From Roseateles asaccharophilus (GTDB taxonomy: Bacteria; Pseudomonadota; Gammaproteobacteria; Burkholderiales; Burkholderiaceae_C), in NCBI RefSeq assembly GCF_004362405.1, contig NZ_SNXE01000007.1, positions 186,001 through 250,000 on the forward strand: a stretch of DNA of 64,000 bases, read 5' to 3'. The notes beneath the pieces were generated by a model that saw nothing but the letters and a program-made list of their open reading frames with translations, had not been told where the DNA came from and made no database searches. Positions 17,673 through 26,203 of this stretch are shown piece after piece; the first letter of the stretch is position 1; the number at the start of each line of letters is the position of its first letter. The translations under genes were made by a program, and so were the position numbers.

Positions 17673-18563
17673 TCAGTGCTGCAGCAGCCGGCGCAGGCCC
17701 TGGGCCAGCAGCGGCACCACGCTGAGCGCATTGCTTTCGTGCGGCACGCTGTTGCTGCTCCAGATATGGCGCACGCCCGCCGCGCGCAGCGCCGGCAGGG
17801 CATCGCCGTTGAACAGCGCATGGGTCACGGCGACATCGACCGAGGCTGCGCCGCGCCGCAGCAGCTCGGCGGCCGAGCCGATCAGGGTGCGACCGGTGGA
17901 GGCCATATCGTCCAGCAGCACCACGGCACGCCCGGCCACCGGCAGCTCGGGCAGGGCCAGGCTCACGTCATGATCGCCGTGACGCAGCTTGCGTCCCACG
18001 GCGTAGTCCAGGCCGCCCGCGCGGGCCGCTTCGCGGACCCACTGGGAGGACTCCTCGTCCGGCCCGATCAGCAGACCGTCCGGCACGCGCTGCGCGATCC
18101 AGGCCCCGAGCAAGGGGGCGGCCGACAAGGCCAGCCCCGCCCCCGGCGGCATCACCTCATCCAGACTGGCAATGCGGTGCAGATGCGGATCGATGGTCAG
18201 CACATGATCGAACTGTTGGGCGAGCAGTCGGGCGATATGGCGCTGGCTGACCGCCTCGCCGGGCGTGAACTCCATGTCCTGGCGCATATAGGCCAGGTAG
18301 GGCGCCAGCAATAAGAGTTGACGCGCGCCCAGCTCCCGCGCCGTGGGCGCCGCGATCAGCAACTCCACCAGCTTCTCATTCGGCTGCTGCAGGCCGCGCA
18401 GCAGCAGCACATGCGGCGGCAGGGGCTTGGGCAGCACAAGACGCAACTCGCCGTCGGGAAAACGGTGCCGGCCCACAAAAGCCAGCGGCACCGCCAGGGC
18501 TTCACTCAGCTCGCGCGCCAAGGGCGCCTCATCCTCGAACGCCAGCAGCAGGGTCTGCTCCAT
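17673..18563 (-). CDS. PRPP synthetase-like (ribose-phosphate diphosphokinase family)
   Basis: A 296-aa member of the Prs family, whose founding activity makes PRPP from ribose 5-phosphate and ATP. It has FPDGE near residue 34, PYLAYMRQDMEFTPGE (the YxRQD ATP-binding region), TIDPHLHRI and a PRPP loop LLDDMASTGRT. It differs from housekeeping Prs (about 315 aa) in the loop (usually DDMIDTGGT) and the metal-binding region (DPH rather than DLH). The start at 18563 has an AAGGAG site. It lies 40 bases after the thymidine/AMP phosphorylase gene, so the two probably act in one nucleotide or sugar phosphate route. The housekeeping prs is presumably elsewhere. Confidence 0.88.
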   Translation of the reverse strand: MEQTLLLAFEDEAPLARELSEALAVPLAFVGRHRFPDGELRLVLPKPLPPHVLLLRGLQQPNEKLVELLIAAPTARELGARQLLLLAPYLAYMRQDMEFTPGEAVSQRHIARLLAQQFDHVLTIDPHLHRIASLDEVMPPGAGLALSAAPLLGAWIAQRVPDGLLIGPDEESSQWVREAARAGGLDYAVGRKLRHGDHDVSLALPELPVAGRAVVLLDDMASTGRTLIGSAAELLRRGAASVDVAVTHALFNGDALPALRAAGVRHIWSSNSVPHESNALSVVPLLAQGLRRLLQH

Positions 18564-18603
18564 GGACTTCTCCTTGTGCGCACCAGGCAGCGGTGTCACG
18601 GCT

Positions 18604-20199
18604 TCAGAACAGGAAGGGGCTGCCGCTGGCGAATTCGCGCGGCAGTTCCTGGGCGCTGCCCAGGGCATAGCCCGAATCCTTCTGCGCATGTGCCAGGGCA
18701 AAGCGCAGATCGGCCTCGTACTGGGCATGGATGCGGTAGAGCGGCTCGCCCTGGGACACCCGATCACCCAGTTTCTTGAGCAGGTCCAGGCCCGCTGAGG
18801 GCACCTGGGGCGCACCGGCCAGACGGGCGATGCGGGCAATGCGCAGATTGTCGGTCGCAATCACCACCCCATCGCTCGCGGCGCAGACCTCGGCCCGCAG
18901 CTGCCCCGGCTGCAAGACCTGCTCGCGGCGCCCCTGGGCGTCGATGATGGCGTTCATCTGCGCCAGGGCCCGCCCCGAGTCCAGGATGTCGCGCGCGATC
19001 TGGAAGCCCTCGCCGCCCCGCACATCGGGATCAAACTCGATCATTCGGCCGGCCAGGCGCAAGGCCTTCTGACGCAGATCCTGGGGCGCGGAGGGATCGC
19101 CCTGCAGCACCTGCATCACATCGCGGGCCTCCAGCACCGGCCCGATGCCCCGGCCTATGGGCTGGCGACCATCCGACAGCACCACATCGAGCTGCAGCCG
19201 CAGGTGCTTGGCCACATATTCGAACAGCTTCTTCAGGCGCTGAGCCTCGGCCATGGAGCGCACCTTGGCGCTGGGGCCCACCGGAATGTCCAGCACCAGA
19301 TGGGTGGAACCGGCGGCGATCTTCTTGGACAGGATGGAGGCCACCATCTGGCCCGGCGAGTCGATGGACAGCGGGCGCTCCACCGAGATCAGGATATCGT
19401 CGGCGGGCGAGAGGTCGGCCGTGCCGCCCCAGGCCAGGCAGGCATGGGTCTCGCGCACGATTTCAACCATGCGCTCGAAGGGCAGCTCCACACGCGCCAG
19501 CACTTCCATGGTGTCGGCCGTGCCCGAGGGCGAGGTGATGGCGCGCGAGCTGGTCTTGGGGCAGGTCATGCCGTGGGCCGCCACAATGGGCACCACCAGC
19601 ATGGAGGTGCGGTTGCCCGGGATGCCGCCGATGCAATGCTTGTCCACCACCACCCCATGCCCCACCTGACGCTGCCAGTCCAGCCGGCGCCCCACGGCAA
19701 TCATGGCCTCGGTGAGGTGCACGATCTCCTCGCGGTCCAGCTCATACTGGTTGGTGGCCACCACAAAGGCCGCCAGCTCCACCTTGGAGTAGCGGGCCTG
19801 GGCCACGTCGCGGATGATGGCGTGGATCTCTTCCTTGCTCAGGCGCTCGCCCGCGATCTTGCGATGCAGGGCCGCGATGGACTGCGGCGGCTCGGCATGG
19901 CTGACGCTGGCGCTGTGGCCATCGTTGACCCCCAGGCGGGCAAAGGCGTCTTCACTGACCCCCAGCTCGCAGCCCTTGACGATGTGCTCGTCACTCACCA
20001 CATTGAGCACGGCCAGAATGGTCTGCCCATTGGCATGGACCTCGACCTTGGACAGGGCCTGAAAACCTGCGGCACGCACCACGGGACAATCGCGGTGCAT
20101 ATAGACCACGTTCTCGCGCCAGGTGTCGATGCCGACACGGCGGATCTTCAGGGCCTGGCTGGCGGAGCTGCTGACAAGCGGGCTGCTGCGATCACTCAT
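18604..20199 (-). CDS. Thymidine phosphorylase family, archaeal AMP phosphorylase type
   Basis: A 531-aa nucleoside/nucleotide phosphorylase. Its N-terminal 85-residue domain preceding the catalytic core and its length match the archaeal-type putative thymidine phosphorylases, of which the characterised archaeal members are AMP phosphorylases giving ribose 1,5-bisphosphate. Core motifs are [24 protein letters not shown] in parts, [35 protein letters not shown] and [12 protein letters not shown]. The substrate (thymidine or nucleoside monophosphate) cannot be settled by eye. It is 27 bases downstream of the plsC-like gene and upstream of the Prs-like gene. No RuBisCO or ribose-1,5-bisphosphate isomerase gene is in the window. 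Confidence 0.9.
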   Translation of the reverse strand: MSDRSSPLVSSSASQALKIRRVGIDTWRENVVYMHRDCPVVRAAGFQALSKVEVHANGQTILAVLNVVSDEHIVKGCELGVSEDAFARLGVNDGHSASVSHAEPPQSIAALHRKIAGERLSKEEIHAIIRDVAQARYSKVELAAFVVATNQYELDREEIVHLTEAMIAVGRRLDWQRQVGHGVVVDKHCIGGIPGNRTSMLVVPIVAAHGMTCPKTSSRAITSPSGTADTMEVLARVELPFERMVEIVRETHACLAWGGTADLSPADDILISVERPLSIDSPGQMVASILSKKIAAGSTHLVLDIPVGPSAKVRSMAEAQRLKKLFEYVAKHLRLQLDVVLSDGRQPIGRGIGPVLEARDVMQVLQGDPSAPQDLRQKALRLAGRMIEFDPDVRGGEGFQIARDILDSGRALAQMNAIIDAQGRREQVLQPGQLRAEVCAASDGVVIATDNLRIARIARLAGAPQVPSAGLDLLKKLGDRVSQGEPLYRIHAQYEADLRFALAHAQKDSGYALGSAQELPREFASGSPFLF

Positions 20200-20226
20200 C
20201 GCCCCAATGTAGCCCAGGCTCAGGCG

Positions 20227-20970
20227 CTAGCGCATGCCCGCGATCAAGGCCGCGCCAATCTGTTCGCGCAGATGCTCGGCCAGCGCGCGCCGGTCCGCAT
20301 GGGCCGTGGCCTGGGCCGACAGCAGCTCCACCCGCACCGCCAGCTCGCGGGCGCTGGCGATACGCCACAGGCTCTGGGCCAGGCTGGTGTCACCGATGAA
20401 GCGTGCCGCCGTGCTGAAGGGCTCATGGGGCTCGTGCCAGCGCAGCACCACGGGCTGTATGGGCAGCTCGGTGGCGATGGCGGCCTGCAGCAGATTGGCA
20501 TGGAAGGGCAGCAGTTCGGGCCCGGCCCCGGTCGTGCCCTCGGGGAAGACGGCCACGGTGTCACCGGCCTTGAGGGCCTCGGCCGTCTGGTGCACCACGC
20601 GCAGCGCATCGCGCTTGCTGGCGCGCTCGATGAAGAGGGTGCCCACGCCCACAACCAGGCGCCCGACCAGCGGCCAGTGCTGCACATCGCCCTTGGAGAT
20701 GAAGCGCGCCTCCGGGAGCACCGCATGCATGGCCGCGATATCCAGCCAGGACACATGGTTGGCCACCAGCAGCTTGGCACCGGGGCGCCCCTGACCCACG
20801 ACCTCCAGGCGCACGCCCAGCAGCTGCAGCAGGCGGCGCGACCAGGCGCCCACATGGGCGTGACGCTGGGCGGGCTTCAGGCTGCCGAAGCGCAGGCTGA
20901 CGATCAAGAGGCCGCGCAGCACATGCAGGCTGACGCGCCCCAGGCGCCAGACGGCGATCAGGCTGCGCAT
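20227..20970 (-). CDS. Lysophospholipid acyltransferase (PlsC family)
   Basis: A 247-aa 1-acylglycerol-3-phosphate O-acyltransferase family protein. It has a hydrophobic N terminus (about residues 13-28), the catalytic NHVSWLD motif (HX4D), the glycerophosphate-binding VAVFPEGTTG and a C-terminal PIQPVVLRW segment. Family members place the second acyl chain on lysophosphatidic acid, but substrate choice varies between paralogues. Its start overlaps the pyrX end by 13 bases, so it is translationally coupled to the pyrimidine genes, an arrangement known from other betaproteobacteria without obvious metabolic logic. Confidence 0.94.
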   Translation of the reverse strand: MRSLIAVWRLGRVSLHVLRGLLIVSLRFGSLKPAQRHAHVGAWSRRLLQLLGVRLEVVGQGRPGAKLLVANHVSWLDIAAMHAVLPEARFISKGDVQHWPLVGRLVVGVGTLFIERASKRDALRVVHQTAEALKAGDTVAVFPEGTTGAGPELLPFHANLLQAAIATELPIQPVVLRWHEPHEPFSTAARFIGDTSLAQSLWRIASARELAVRVELLSAQATAHADRRALAEHLREQIGAALIAGMR

Positions 20971-22268
20971 TCGTGGGCGATGTGGCCGGCCACCAGGGTG
21001 TAGCGCACGCGGCCGGGCAGCTCAAAGCCGCTCACGTCCGCCGCAAACGGCGTGTACTTGCCCTGGCTCAGCAGGGCCTCGGGGCGCACGGCCCAGCGGG
21101 TCTGGGCGTCGAAGACGCAGATATCCGCCACCCCACCCTCCACCAGCCGGCCGGCGCTGGCCGCCAGCGAACCCAGGGCCGGGCCCAGCACCCGCACCGG
21201 CTCGGCCGTGACCGTGGCCAGGGCGCGCGCCAGGGGCTGCTTGTCGTCCTCGGCCCATTTCAGCGCCAGGCTCAGCAGCAGCTCCAGGCCGGTGGCGCCG
21301 GGCGTGGCCTCGGCAAAGGGCAGCATCTTCTCGTCCTCGTCCACCGGCATATGGTCGGAGACCAGGGCATCCAGCGTGCCGTCGGCCAGGGCGGCGCGCA
21401 GGGCGTCGCGGTCGCGGCCCTGGCGCAGCGGCGGGTTCAGGCGCATCGCGGGGTTGAAGAAACCGATGTCCATATCGGTCAGGTGCAGGGAGTTGATGGA
21501 CACATCGGCCGTCACCGGCAGTCCCTCCTGCTTGGCCGCGCGCAGCAGGGCCACGCCGGCGGCGCTGGAGAGGCGGCACAGATGCACCCGCGCACCGGTG
21601 GACCGCACCAGCTCGAAGATGGTGTGCAGGGCAATGGTCTCGGCCGTCACCGGCACGCCGGCCAGGCCCAGGCGGGTGGCCACGGCGCCGCTGGCGGCCA
21701 CGCCACCGGACAGCCAGGGATCGAGCGGGCGCAGCCAGACCGCGTAGTCATAGGTGGCGGCGTACTGGAAGGCGCGGGTCAGGAACTGGGTGTTCCTGAT
21801 GGGGCGCTCGGCCTGGCCGAAGCCCACGCAGCCTGCCTCGGTCAGCTCGGCCATCTCGGTCAGCACCTCGCCGTCCAGGCCGCGGGTCAGGGCGCCCAGG
21901 GGAAAGAGGCGGCAGCGGCTGAGCTTGCGGGCGCGGAACTTGAGCATCTCCACCAGGCCCGGCTCGTCCAGTGCGGGGTCGGTGTCGGGTGGGCAGACCA
22001 GGCTGGTCACGCCACCGGCCGCGGCCGCGGCCAGCTCGCTCTCCAGCATGCCGCGCTGCTCCAGACCCGGCTCGCGCAGGCGCGCCGCCAGGTCCACCAG
22101 GCCGGGCGCCACCACCAGGCCGCTGGCGTCGATGACACGGGCGGCCTCGAAATCGGCCGGCACATCGCCCAGGGCCACGATGCGGCCGGCCGCGATGGCC
22201 AGATCGCCCACGCGGTCCAGGCCGGAAGCCGGGTCGATCAGCCGGCCGTTCTTGATCAGGATCTTCAT
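20958..22268 (-). CDS. pyrX: Dihydroorotase-like subunit, probably inactive (PyrX)
   Basis: A 436-aa dihydroorotase homologue. In active enzymes the metal site begins DxHxHLREPG. Here the same position reads [12 protein letters not shown], so both histidines are missing. A later site usually reading DHAPH reads [10 protein letters not shown]. Loss of these ligands is the hallmark of PyrX, a non-catalytic partner required for assembly of aspartate transcarbamoylase dodecamers. It follows pyrB with a 4-base ATGA overlap, the usual pyrB-pyrX arrangement. A separate active pyrC should exist elsewhere in the genome. Confidence 0.93.
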   Translation of the reverse strand: MKILIKNGRLIDPASGLDRVGDLAIAAGRIVALGDVPADFEAARVIDASGLVVAPGLVDLAARLREPGLEQRGMLESELAAAAAGGVTSLVCPPDTDPALDEPGLVEMLKFRARKLSRCRLFPLGALTRGLDGEVLTEMAELTEAGCVGFGQAERPIRNTQFLTRAFQYAATYDYAVWLRPLDPWLSGGVAASGAVATRLGLAGVPVTAETIALHTIFELVRSTGARVHLCRLSSAAGVALLRAAKQEGLPVTADVSINSLHLTDMDIGFFNPAMRLNPPLRQGRDRDALRAALADGTLDALVSDHMPVDEDEKMLPFAEATPGATGLELLLSLALKWAEDDKQPLARALATVTAEPVRVLGPALGSLAASAGRLVEGGVADICVFDAQTRWAVRPEALLSQGKYTPFAADVSGFELPGRVRYTLVAGHIAHECAA

Positions 22269-23227
22269 GCTTCGTTCCCAGCGAGGATGCTCATGACCGC
22301 CATGCGGACCGCGATGCCGAAGGTCACCTGCGGCAGGATCACGCTCTGCTTGCCATCGGCCACGGCGGAGTCGATCTCCACGCCGCGATTGATCGGGCCC
22401 GGGTGCATCACGATGGCGTCGGGCTTGGCCAGAGCCAGCTTCTCGGGCGTGAGGCCGAAGTTCTTGAAGAACTCGCCGGCGCTGGGCAGCATGGCGCCGC
22501 TCATGCGCTCGTTCTGCAGGCGCAGCATGATGATGACGTCGGCATCCCGGATGCCCTCGGCCATGTCGTGGCAGACGCGCACGCCCATGTCCTTGAGGTC
22601 GCCCGGCACCAGGGTCTTGGGGCCCACGGCGCGGATCTCGGGCACGCCCAAGATGTTGAGCGCATGGATGTCGGAGCGGGCCACGCGCGAGTGCACGATA
22701 TCGCCCACGATGGCCACGGTCAGATTGCGGAAGTCCTTCTTGTAGTGCCTGATCGTGTACATATCGAGCAGGCCCTGGGTCGGGTGGGCGTGGCGACCGT
22801 CACCCGCGTTCACCACATGCACATGCGGCGCACAGTGCTGGGCGATCAGATAGGGCGCGCCCGATTCGCTGTGGCGCACCACGAACATGTCCGCGTGCAT
22901 GGCGCTCAGATTGGCCACCGTGTCCAGCAGGGTCTCGCCCTTGGCGGTGCTGGAGCGCGCGATATCGAGATTGATCACATCGGCCGAGAGCCGCTTGGCC
23001 GCGATCTCGAAGGTGGTGCGGGTGCGGGTGCTGTTCTCGAAGAACAGATTGAACACCGACTTGCCGCGCAGCAGGGGCACCTTCTTGACCTCGCGGTCAT
23101 TGACCGAGAGAAAGGTGCCGGCCGTGTCCAGGATCTGGTGGATCACCGCCTGCGGCAGGCCTTCGATGGAGAGCAGATGGATCAGCTCGCCGTGCTTGTT
23201 CAGTTGGGGGTTTCGTTTGCTCAGCAT
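22265..23227 (-). CDS. pyrB: Aspartate carbamoyltransferase catalytic subunit
   Basis: PyrB joins carbamoyl phosphate and aspartate in the first committed step of pyrimidine synthesis. The 320-aa product shows the carbamoyl-phosphate loop [16 protein letters not shown], the second loop [24 protein letters not shown] and the C-terminal [13 protein letters not shown]. It lies 16 bases after pyrR and overlaps pyrX by 4 bases, as expected for a class of ATCase that forms a complex with PyrX rather than with PyrI. Confidence 0.98.
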   Translation of the reverse strand: MLSKRNPQLNKHGELIHLLSIEGLPQAVIHQILDTAGTFLSVNDREVKKVPLLRGKSVFNLFFENSTRTRTTFEIAAKRLSADVINLDIARSSTAKGETLLDTVANLSAMHADMFVVRHSESGAPYLIAQHCAPHVHVVNAGDGRHAHPTQGLLDMYTIRHYKKDFRNLTVAIVGDIVHSRVARSDIHALNILGVPEIRAVGPKTLVPGDLKDMGVRVCHDMAEGIRDADVIIMLRLQNERMSGAMLPSAGEFFKNFGLTPEKLALAKPDAIVMHPGPINRGVEIDSAVADGKQSVILPQVTFGIAVRMAVMSILAGNEA

Positions 23228-23243
23228 GGTGTTCTCCCCGGCC

Positions 23244-23738
23244 TCACTTCACGTCGAAGCTGAAGCGGCCCTCAGCGTCGCGGGCCAGGCGCAGCTTCTG
23301 CTCCGGGCCCAGCGTGACGCGTGCGGCCGAGAAGGCCGGCTCGATGGGCAGCTGACGTCCGCCGCGGTCCACCAGCACGGCCAGGGTCACGCTTGCGGGG
23401 CGGCCGAAGTCGAAGAGCTCGTTGATCACGGCGCGCGTGGTGCGGCCGGTGTAGAGCACATCGTCGATCAGCAGGATGGGGCGGCCCTCCACCTCGAAGG
23501 GCAGCTTGGTGTGGTCGGCCGCGGCGCTCATGCCCTTGGAGCCGAAATCGTCGCGGTGCAGGGCGCTGGAGATCACGCCGGGCAAGCCCGCCAGACCCAG
23601 GTCCTTCTGCAGGCGCTCGGCCAGCCAGGCGCCGCCCGACCAGATGCCCACCAGGGCGGTGTTGGGCTGCAGCAGCCGCTGCACACCGCGCAGAAGGTCG
23701 GTGTAGAGCGCCTCGGCGTCGAGGAGAAGTGTGCTCAT
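23244..23738 (-). CDS. pyrR: PyrR family uracil phosphoribosyltransferase / pyr regulator
   Basis: A 164-aa PyrR homologue with the PRPP-binding signature [20 protein letters not shown] and [11 protein letters not shown] near the N terminus. In Bacillus PyrR binds pyr mRNA and also has uracil phosphoribosyltransferase activity; in proteobacteria the RNA-binding role is less certain. It directly precedes pyrB. Its start overlaps the ruvX stop in ATGA, so it is translated with the upstream genes. I saw no obvious attenuator in the 16-base pyrR-pyrB gap. Confidence 0.95.
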   Translation of the reverse strand: MSTLLLDAEALYTDLLRGVQRLLQPNTALVGIWSGGAWLAERLQKDLGLAGLPGVISSALHRDDFGSKGMSAAADHTKLPFEVEGRPILLIDDVLYTGRTTRAVINELFDFGRPASVTLAVLVDRGGRQLPIEPAFSAARVTLGPEQKLRLARDAEGRFSFDVK

Positions 23739-24172
23739 GGGTGTTCCCGGAAGAATTGTTCAAGAATCAGCGCGGCCGAGGCCGCGTCGATATCGCGCGC
23801 GCCCTGGCTCTCGGCCTCGACGCTGGTGTAGCGCTCGTCCACCTCGTAGACGGGCAGGCGGAAGCGGCTTTTGAGCTGGCGGCCGAACTTGCGCGCCCGC
23901 AGCGTGATCTCGTGCTCGGCGCCGTCCGGGTGGAAGGGCACGCCGATCACCAGGGCGTCGGGTTGCCACTCCTGGATCAGGCGGGCAATGGCCTCGAAGC
24001 GCGCCTCGCCCTCCTGCTGGATGCTGCGCAGGGGCTGGCCCGTGCCGCTGAAGCGCGTGCCCGTGGCCACACCGACCCGGCGGCTGCCAAAGTCAAAAGC
24101 CAGAAGAGACTGCGCGGTGGCCGGCGAGGCAGCGGAGGCGGGCTTGGCGGGCGTGGAAGAGGCCGCCATCAT
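23735..24172 (-). CDS. ruvX: RuvX/YqgF Holliday junction resolvase-like protein
   Basis: A 145-aa RNase H-fold protein, the family called YqgF or RuvX, implicated in 16S rRNA 5' end processing and in recombination. It has the first catalytic aspartate in LLAFDFGSRRVGVATG, VIGVPFHPDG in the middle and YEVDERYTSVEAE near the C terminus with D and E ligands. The first 20 residues are an Ala/Pro/Ser-rich tail. It overlaps both neighbours, yqgE and pyrR, by 4 bases. Confidence 0.96.
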   Translation of the reverse strand: MMAASSTPAKPASAASPATAQSLLAFDFGSRRVGVATGTRFSGTGQPLRSIQQEGEARFEAIARLIQEWQPDALVIGVPFHPDGAEHEITLRARKFGRQLKSRFRLPVYEVDERYTSVEAESQGARDIDAASAALILEQFFREHP

Positions 24173-24747
24173 GCGTGACCCGCGTCCATGCTGAGCATGC
24201 GCGGGTCTATGCCCAGCAGGGACAGGGCCTTGTCATAGCGCTGCTCGACGGGGGTGTCGAAGATGATGGCCGGCTGAGCGTCCACGGTGAGCCAGCCGTT
24301 GCGGCCGATCTCTTCCTCCAGCTGACCGGCGGCCCAGCCGCTGTAGCCCAGGGTCACCAGCAGCCTCTTGGGGCCGGCGCCGTGGGCCAGGGCCTCCAGC
24401 ACATCGCGGCTGGTGGTCATCTCCAGGCCGCCCGGCACGGCCAGGGTGGCGTTGTAGTGGCCGCCCTCCTCGTCCAGGGGCTCGTGCAACACGAAGCCGC
24501 GCTCGGTCTGGACCGGGCCGCCGTAGAACACCGGCCGCGCGGCCAGTTCTTCATCGGGCAGGTTCAGGTCCACCTTCTCGAAGAGATTGCCCAAGGTCAG
24601 AGAGATGGGCTTGTTGATCACCAGGCCCAGGGCGCCCTTGTCGTTGTGCTCGCACAGGTAGATGACGGTTCCGGCAAAAGCATCGTCCGCCATGCCCGGC
24701 ATGGCGATCAGGAACTGGTTGGTGAGGGCCATCTGGTGCTTGGACAT
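24169..24747 (-). CDS. YqgE/AlgH family protein
   Basis: A 192-aa UPF0301 protein (YqgE, AlgH). Signatures are NQFLIAMPGMADDAFAGTVIYLCEH, GALGLVINKP, VFYGGPVQTERGFVLH and the late LGYSGWAAGQLEEEI. The function is unknown in general, though AlgH affects alginate regulation in Pseudomonas. It is adjacent to ruvX, as in most proteobacteria, with a 4-base overlap. It appears to be the first gene of the leftward pyr-containing unit. Only 22 bases separate it from the divergent photolyase start. Confidence 0.96.
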   Translation of the reverse strand: MSKHQMALTNQFLIAMPGMADDAFAGTVIYLCEHNDKGALGLVINKPISLTLGNLFEKVDLNLPDEELAARPVFYGGPVQTERGFVLHEPLDEEGGHYNATLAVPGGLEMTTSRDVLEALAHGAGPKRLLVTLGYSGWAAGQLEEEIGRNGWLTVDAQPAIIFDTPVEQRYDKALSLLGIDPRMLSMDAGHA

Positions 24748-24769
24748 CCGGGCATTTTATTCTCTGGCC

Positions 24770-26203
24770 ATGAGCAGCAAGACTTTGGACCATGCCCTGG
24801 TCTGGTTCCGGCGCGATCTGCGCCTGGACGACCAGGCCGCCCTCTATCACGCCCTGCGCCAGGCGCGCCGGGTTTTCTGCGTCTTTGTGCTGGACACGGC
24901 CATCCTGGACGCCCTGCCCCGGGCCGATCGCCGGGTGCAGTTCATCCTGCAGGCCCTGCAGCGGCTGGACGCGCAGCTGCGCGCGCAGGGCGGCGCCCTG
25001 ATCGTGCGGCATGGGGCGGCCGCCGAGGAGATCCCGCGCCTGGCGGCCGAGCTGGGCGTGCAGGCCGTGTTCGCCAACCATGATGACGAGCCCCAGGCCC
25101 TGGCCCGCGACGCCGCCGTGGCCCAGGCCCTGGCCGCCCAGGGCCGCACCTGGCACAGCTTCAAGGACCATGTGATCTTCGAGCGCAGCGAGCTGCTCAC
25201 CGGCGCCGGCAAGCCCTATGCCGTGTTCACGCCCTACAAGAACGCCTGGCTCAAGAAGGTGGACGAGTTCTATCTGCACGCCTACCCGGTGGCGCGCTAC
25301 GCCGAGGCCCTGGCCCCTCATGCCCTGGCGCAAGGCGTGCCCAGCCTGGCCGAAATCGGCTTCCAGGACGCCGGCCTAGCGGCGCATCTGGCGGCCGACA
25401 AGGCCGAGACCCTGTTCGAGGACTTTCTGCAGCGCATTGACCGCTACGACCGGGCCCGTGACTTCCCGGCCGTCAAGGGCCCCAGCTATCTGAGCGTGCA
25501 TCTGCGCTTTGGCACGCTCTCGATCCGCCGCCTGGCGCGCGAGGCTTGGCAGCGCATGACGGCCGGCGAGCGCGGCGCCGAGGTCTGGCTCTCGGAGCTG
25601 ATCTGGCGCGACTTCTACCACCAGGTCATGCACCACTGGCCGCATGCCATGGGCAGCGCCTTCCGCCCCGAGTACGACAAGATCGTCTGGGAACAGGGCC
25701 CCGAGGCCGAGCGCCTCTTCGCCGCCTGGTGCCGCGGCGAGACCGGCTACCCCCTGGTGGACGCGGCCATGCACCAGCTCAACAGCACGGGCTATATGCA
25801 CAACCGCCTGCGCATGGTGACGGCCAGCTTCCTGATCAAGGACCTGGGCGTGGACTGGCGCTGGGGCGAGCGCTACTTTGCGGAGAAGCTGCTGGACTTC
25901 GACCTGGCCGCCAACAACGGCGGCTGGCAATGGGCCGCCTCCAGCGGCTGCGATGCCCAGCCTTACTTCCGCATCTTCAACCCCGTGAGCCAGAGCGAGA
26001 AGTTCGACCCCGAGGGCCGCTTCATCCGCCGCTACCTGCCCCAGCTGGCCGAGCTGCCCGACAAGCTGCTGCACGCGCCCTGGCTGGCCGGGCCGCTGGA
26101 GGCCCCGGCCGACTACGCCCCGCCCCTGGTGCGCCACGACGAGGCGCGCCAGCGCACGCTGGCGCGCTACGGGGTGGTCAAGTCACGCGCCGTCTCCGAC
26201 TGA
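24770..26203 (+). CDS. phrB: Deoxyribodipyrimidine photolyase
   Basis: A 477-aa class I CPD photolyase that repairs UV-made cyclobutane dimers with light through FAD. The N-terminal alpha/beta antenna domain begins HALVWFRRDLRLDDQAAL. The FAD-binding C-terminal domain has WLSELIWRDFYHQVMHHWP, TGYPLVDAAMHQLNSTGYMHNR (in two parts), WRWGERYFAEKLLDFDLAANNGGWQW and the FNPVSQSEKFDPEGRFIRRY end. The start at 24770 gives the normal N terminus. Its 3' end overlaps the convergent RND pump gene by 37 bases. Confidence 0.97.
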   Translation: MSSKTLDHALVWFRRDLRLDDQAALYHALRQARRVFCVFVLDTAILDALPRADRRVQFILQALQRLDAQLRAQGGALIVRHGAAAEEIPRLAAELGVQAVFANHDDEPQALARDAAVAQALAAQGRTWHSFKDHVIFERSELLTGAGKPYAVFTPYKNAWLKKVDEFYLHAYPVARYAEALAPHALAQGVPSLAEIGFQDAGLAAHLAADKAETLFEDFLQRIDRYDRARDFPAVKGPSYLSVHLRFGTLSIRRLAREAWQRMTAGERGAEVWLSELIWRDFYHQVMHHWPHAMGSAFRPEYDKIVWEQGPEAERLFAAWCRGETGYPLVDAAMHQLNSTGYMHNRLRMVTASFLIKDLGVDWRWGERYFAEKLLDFDLAANNGGWQWAASSGCDAQPYFRIFNPVSQSEKFDPEGRFIRRYLPQLAELPDKLLHAPWLAGPLEAPADYAPPLVRHDEARQRTLARYGVVKSRAVSD

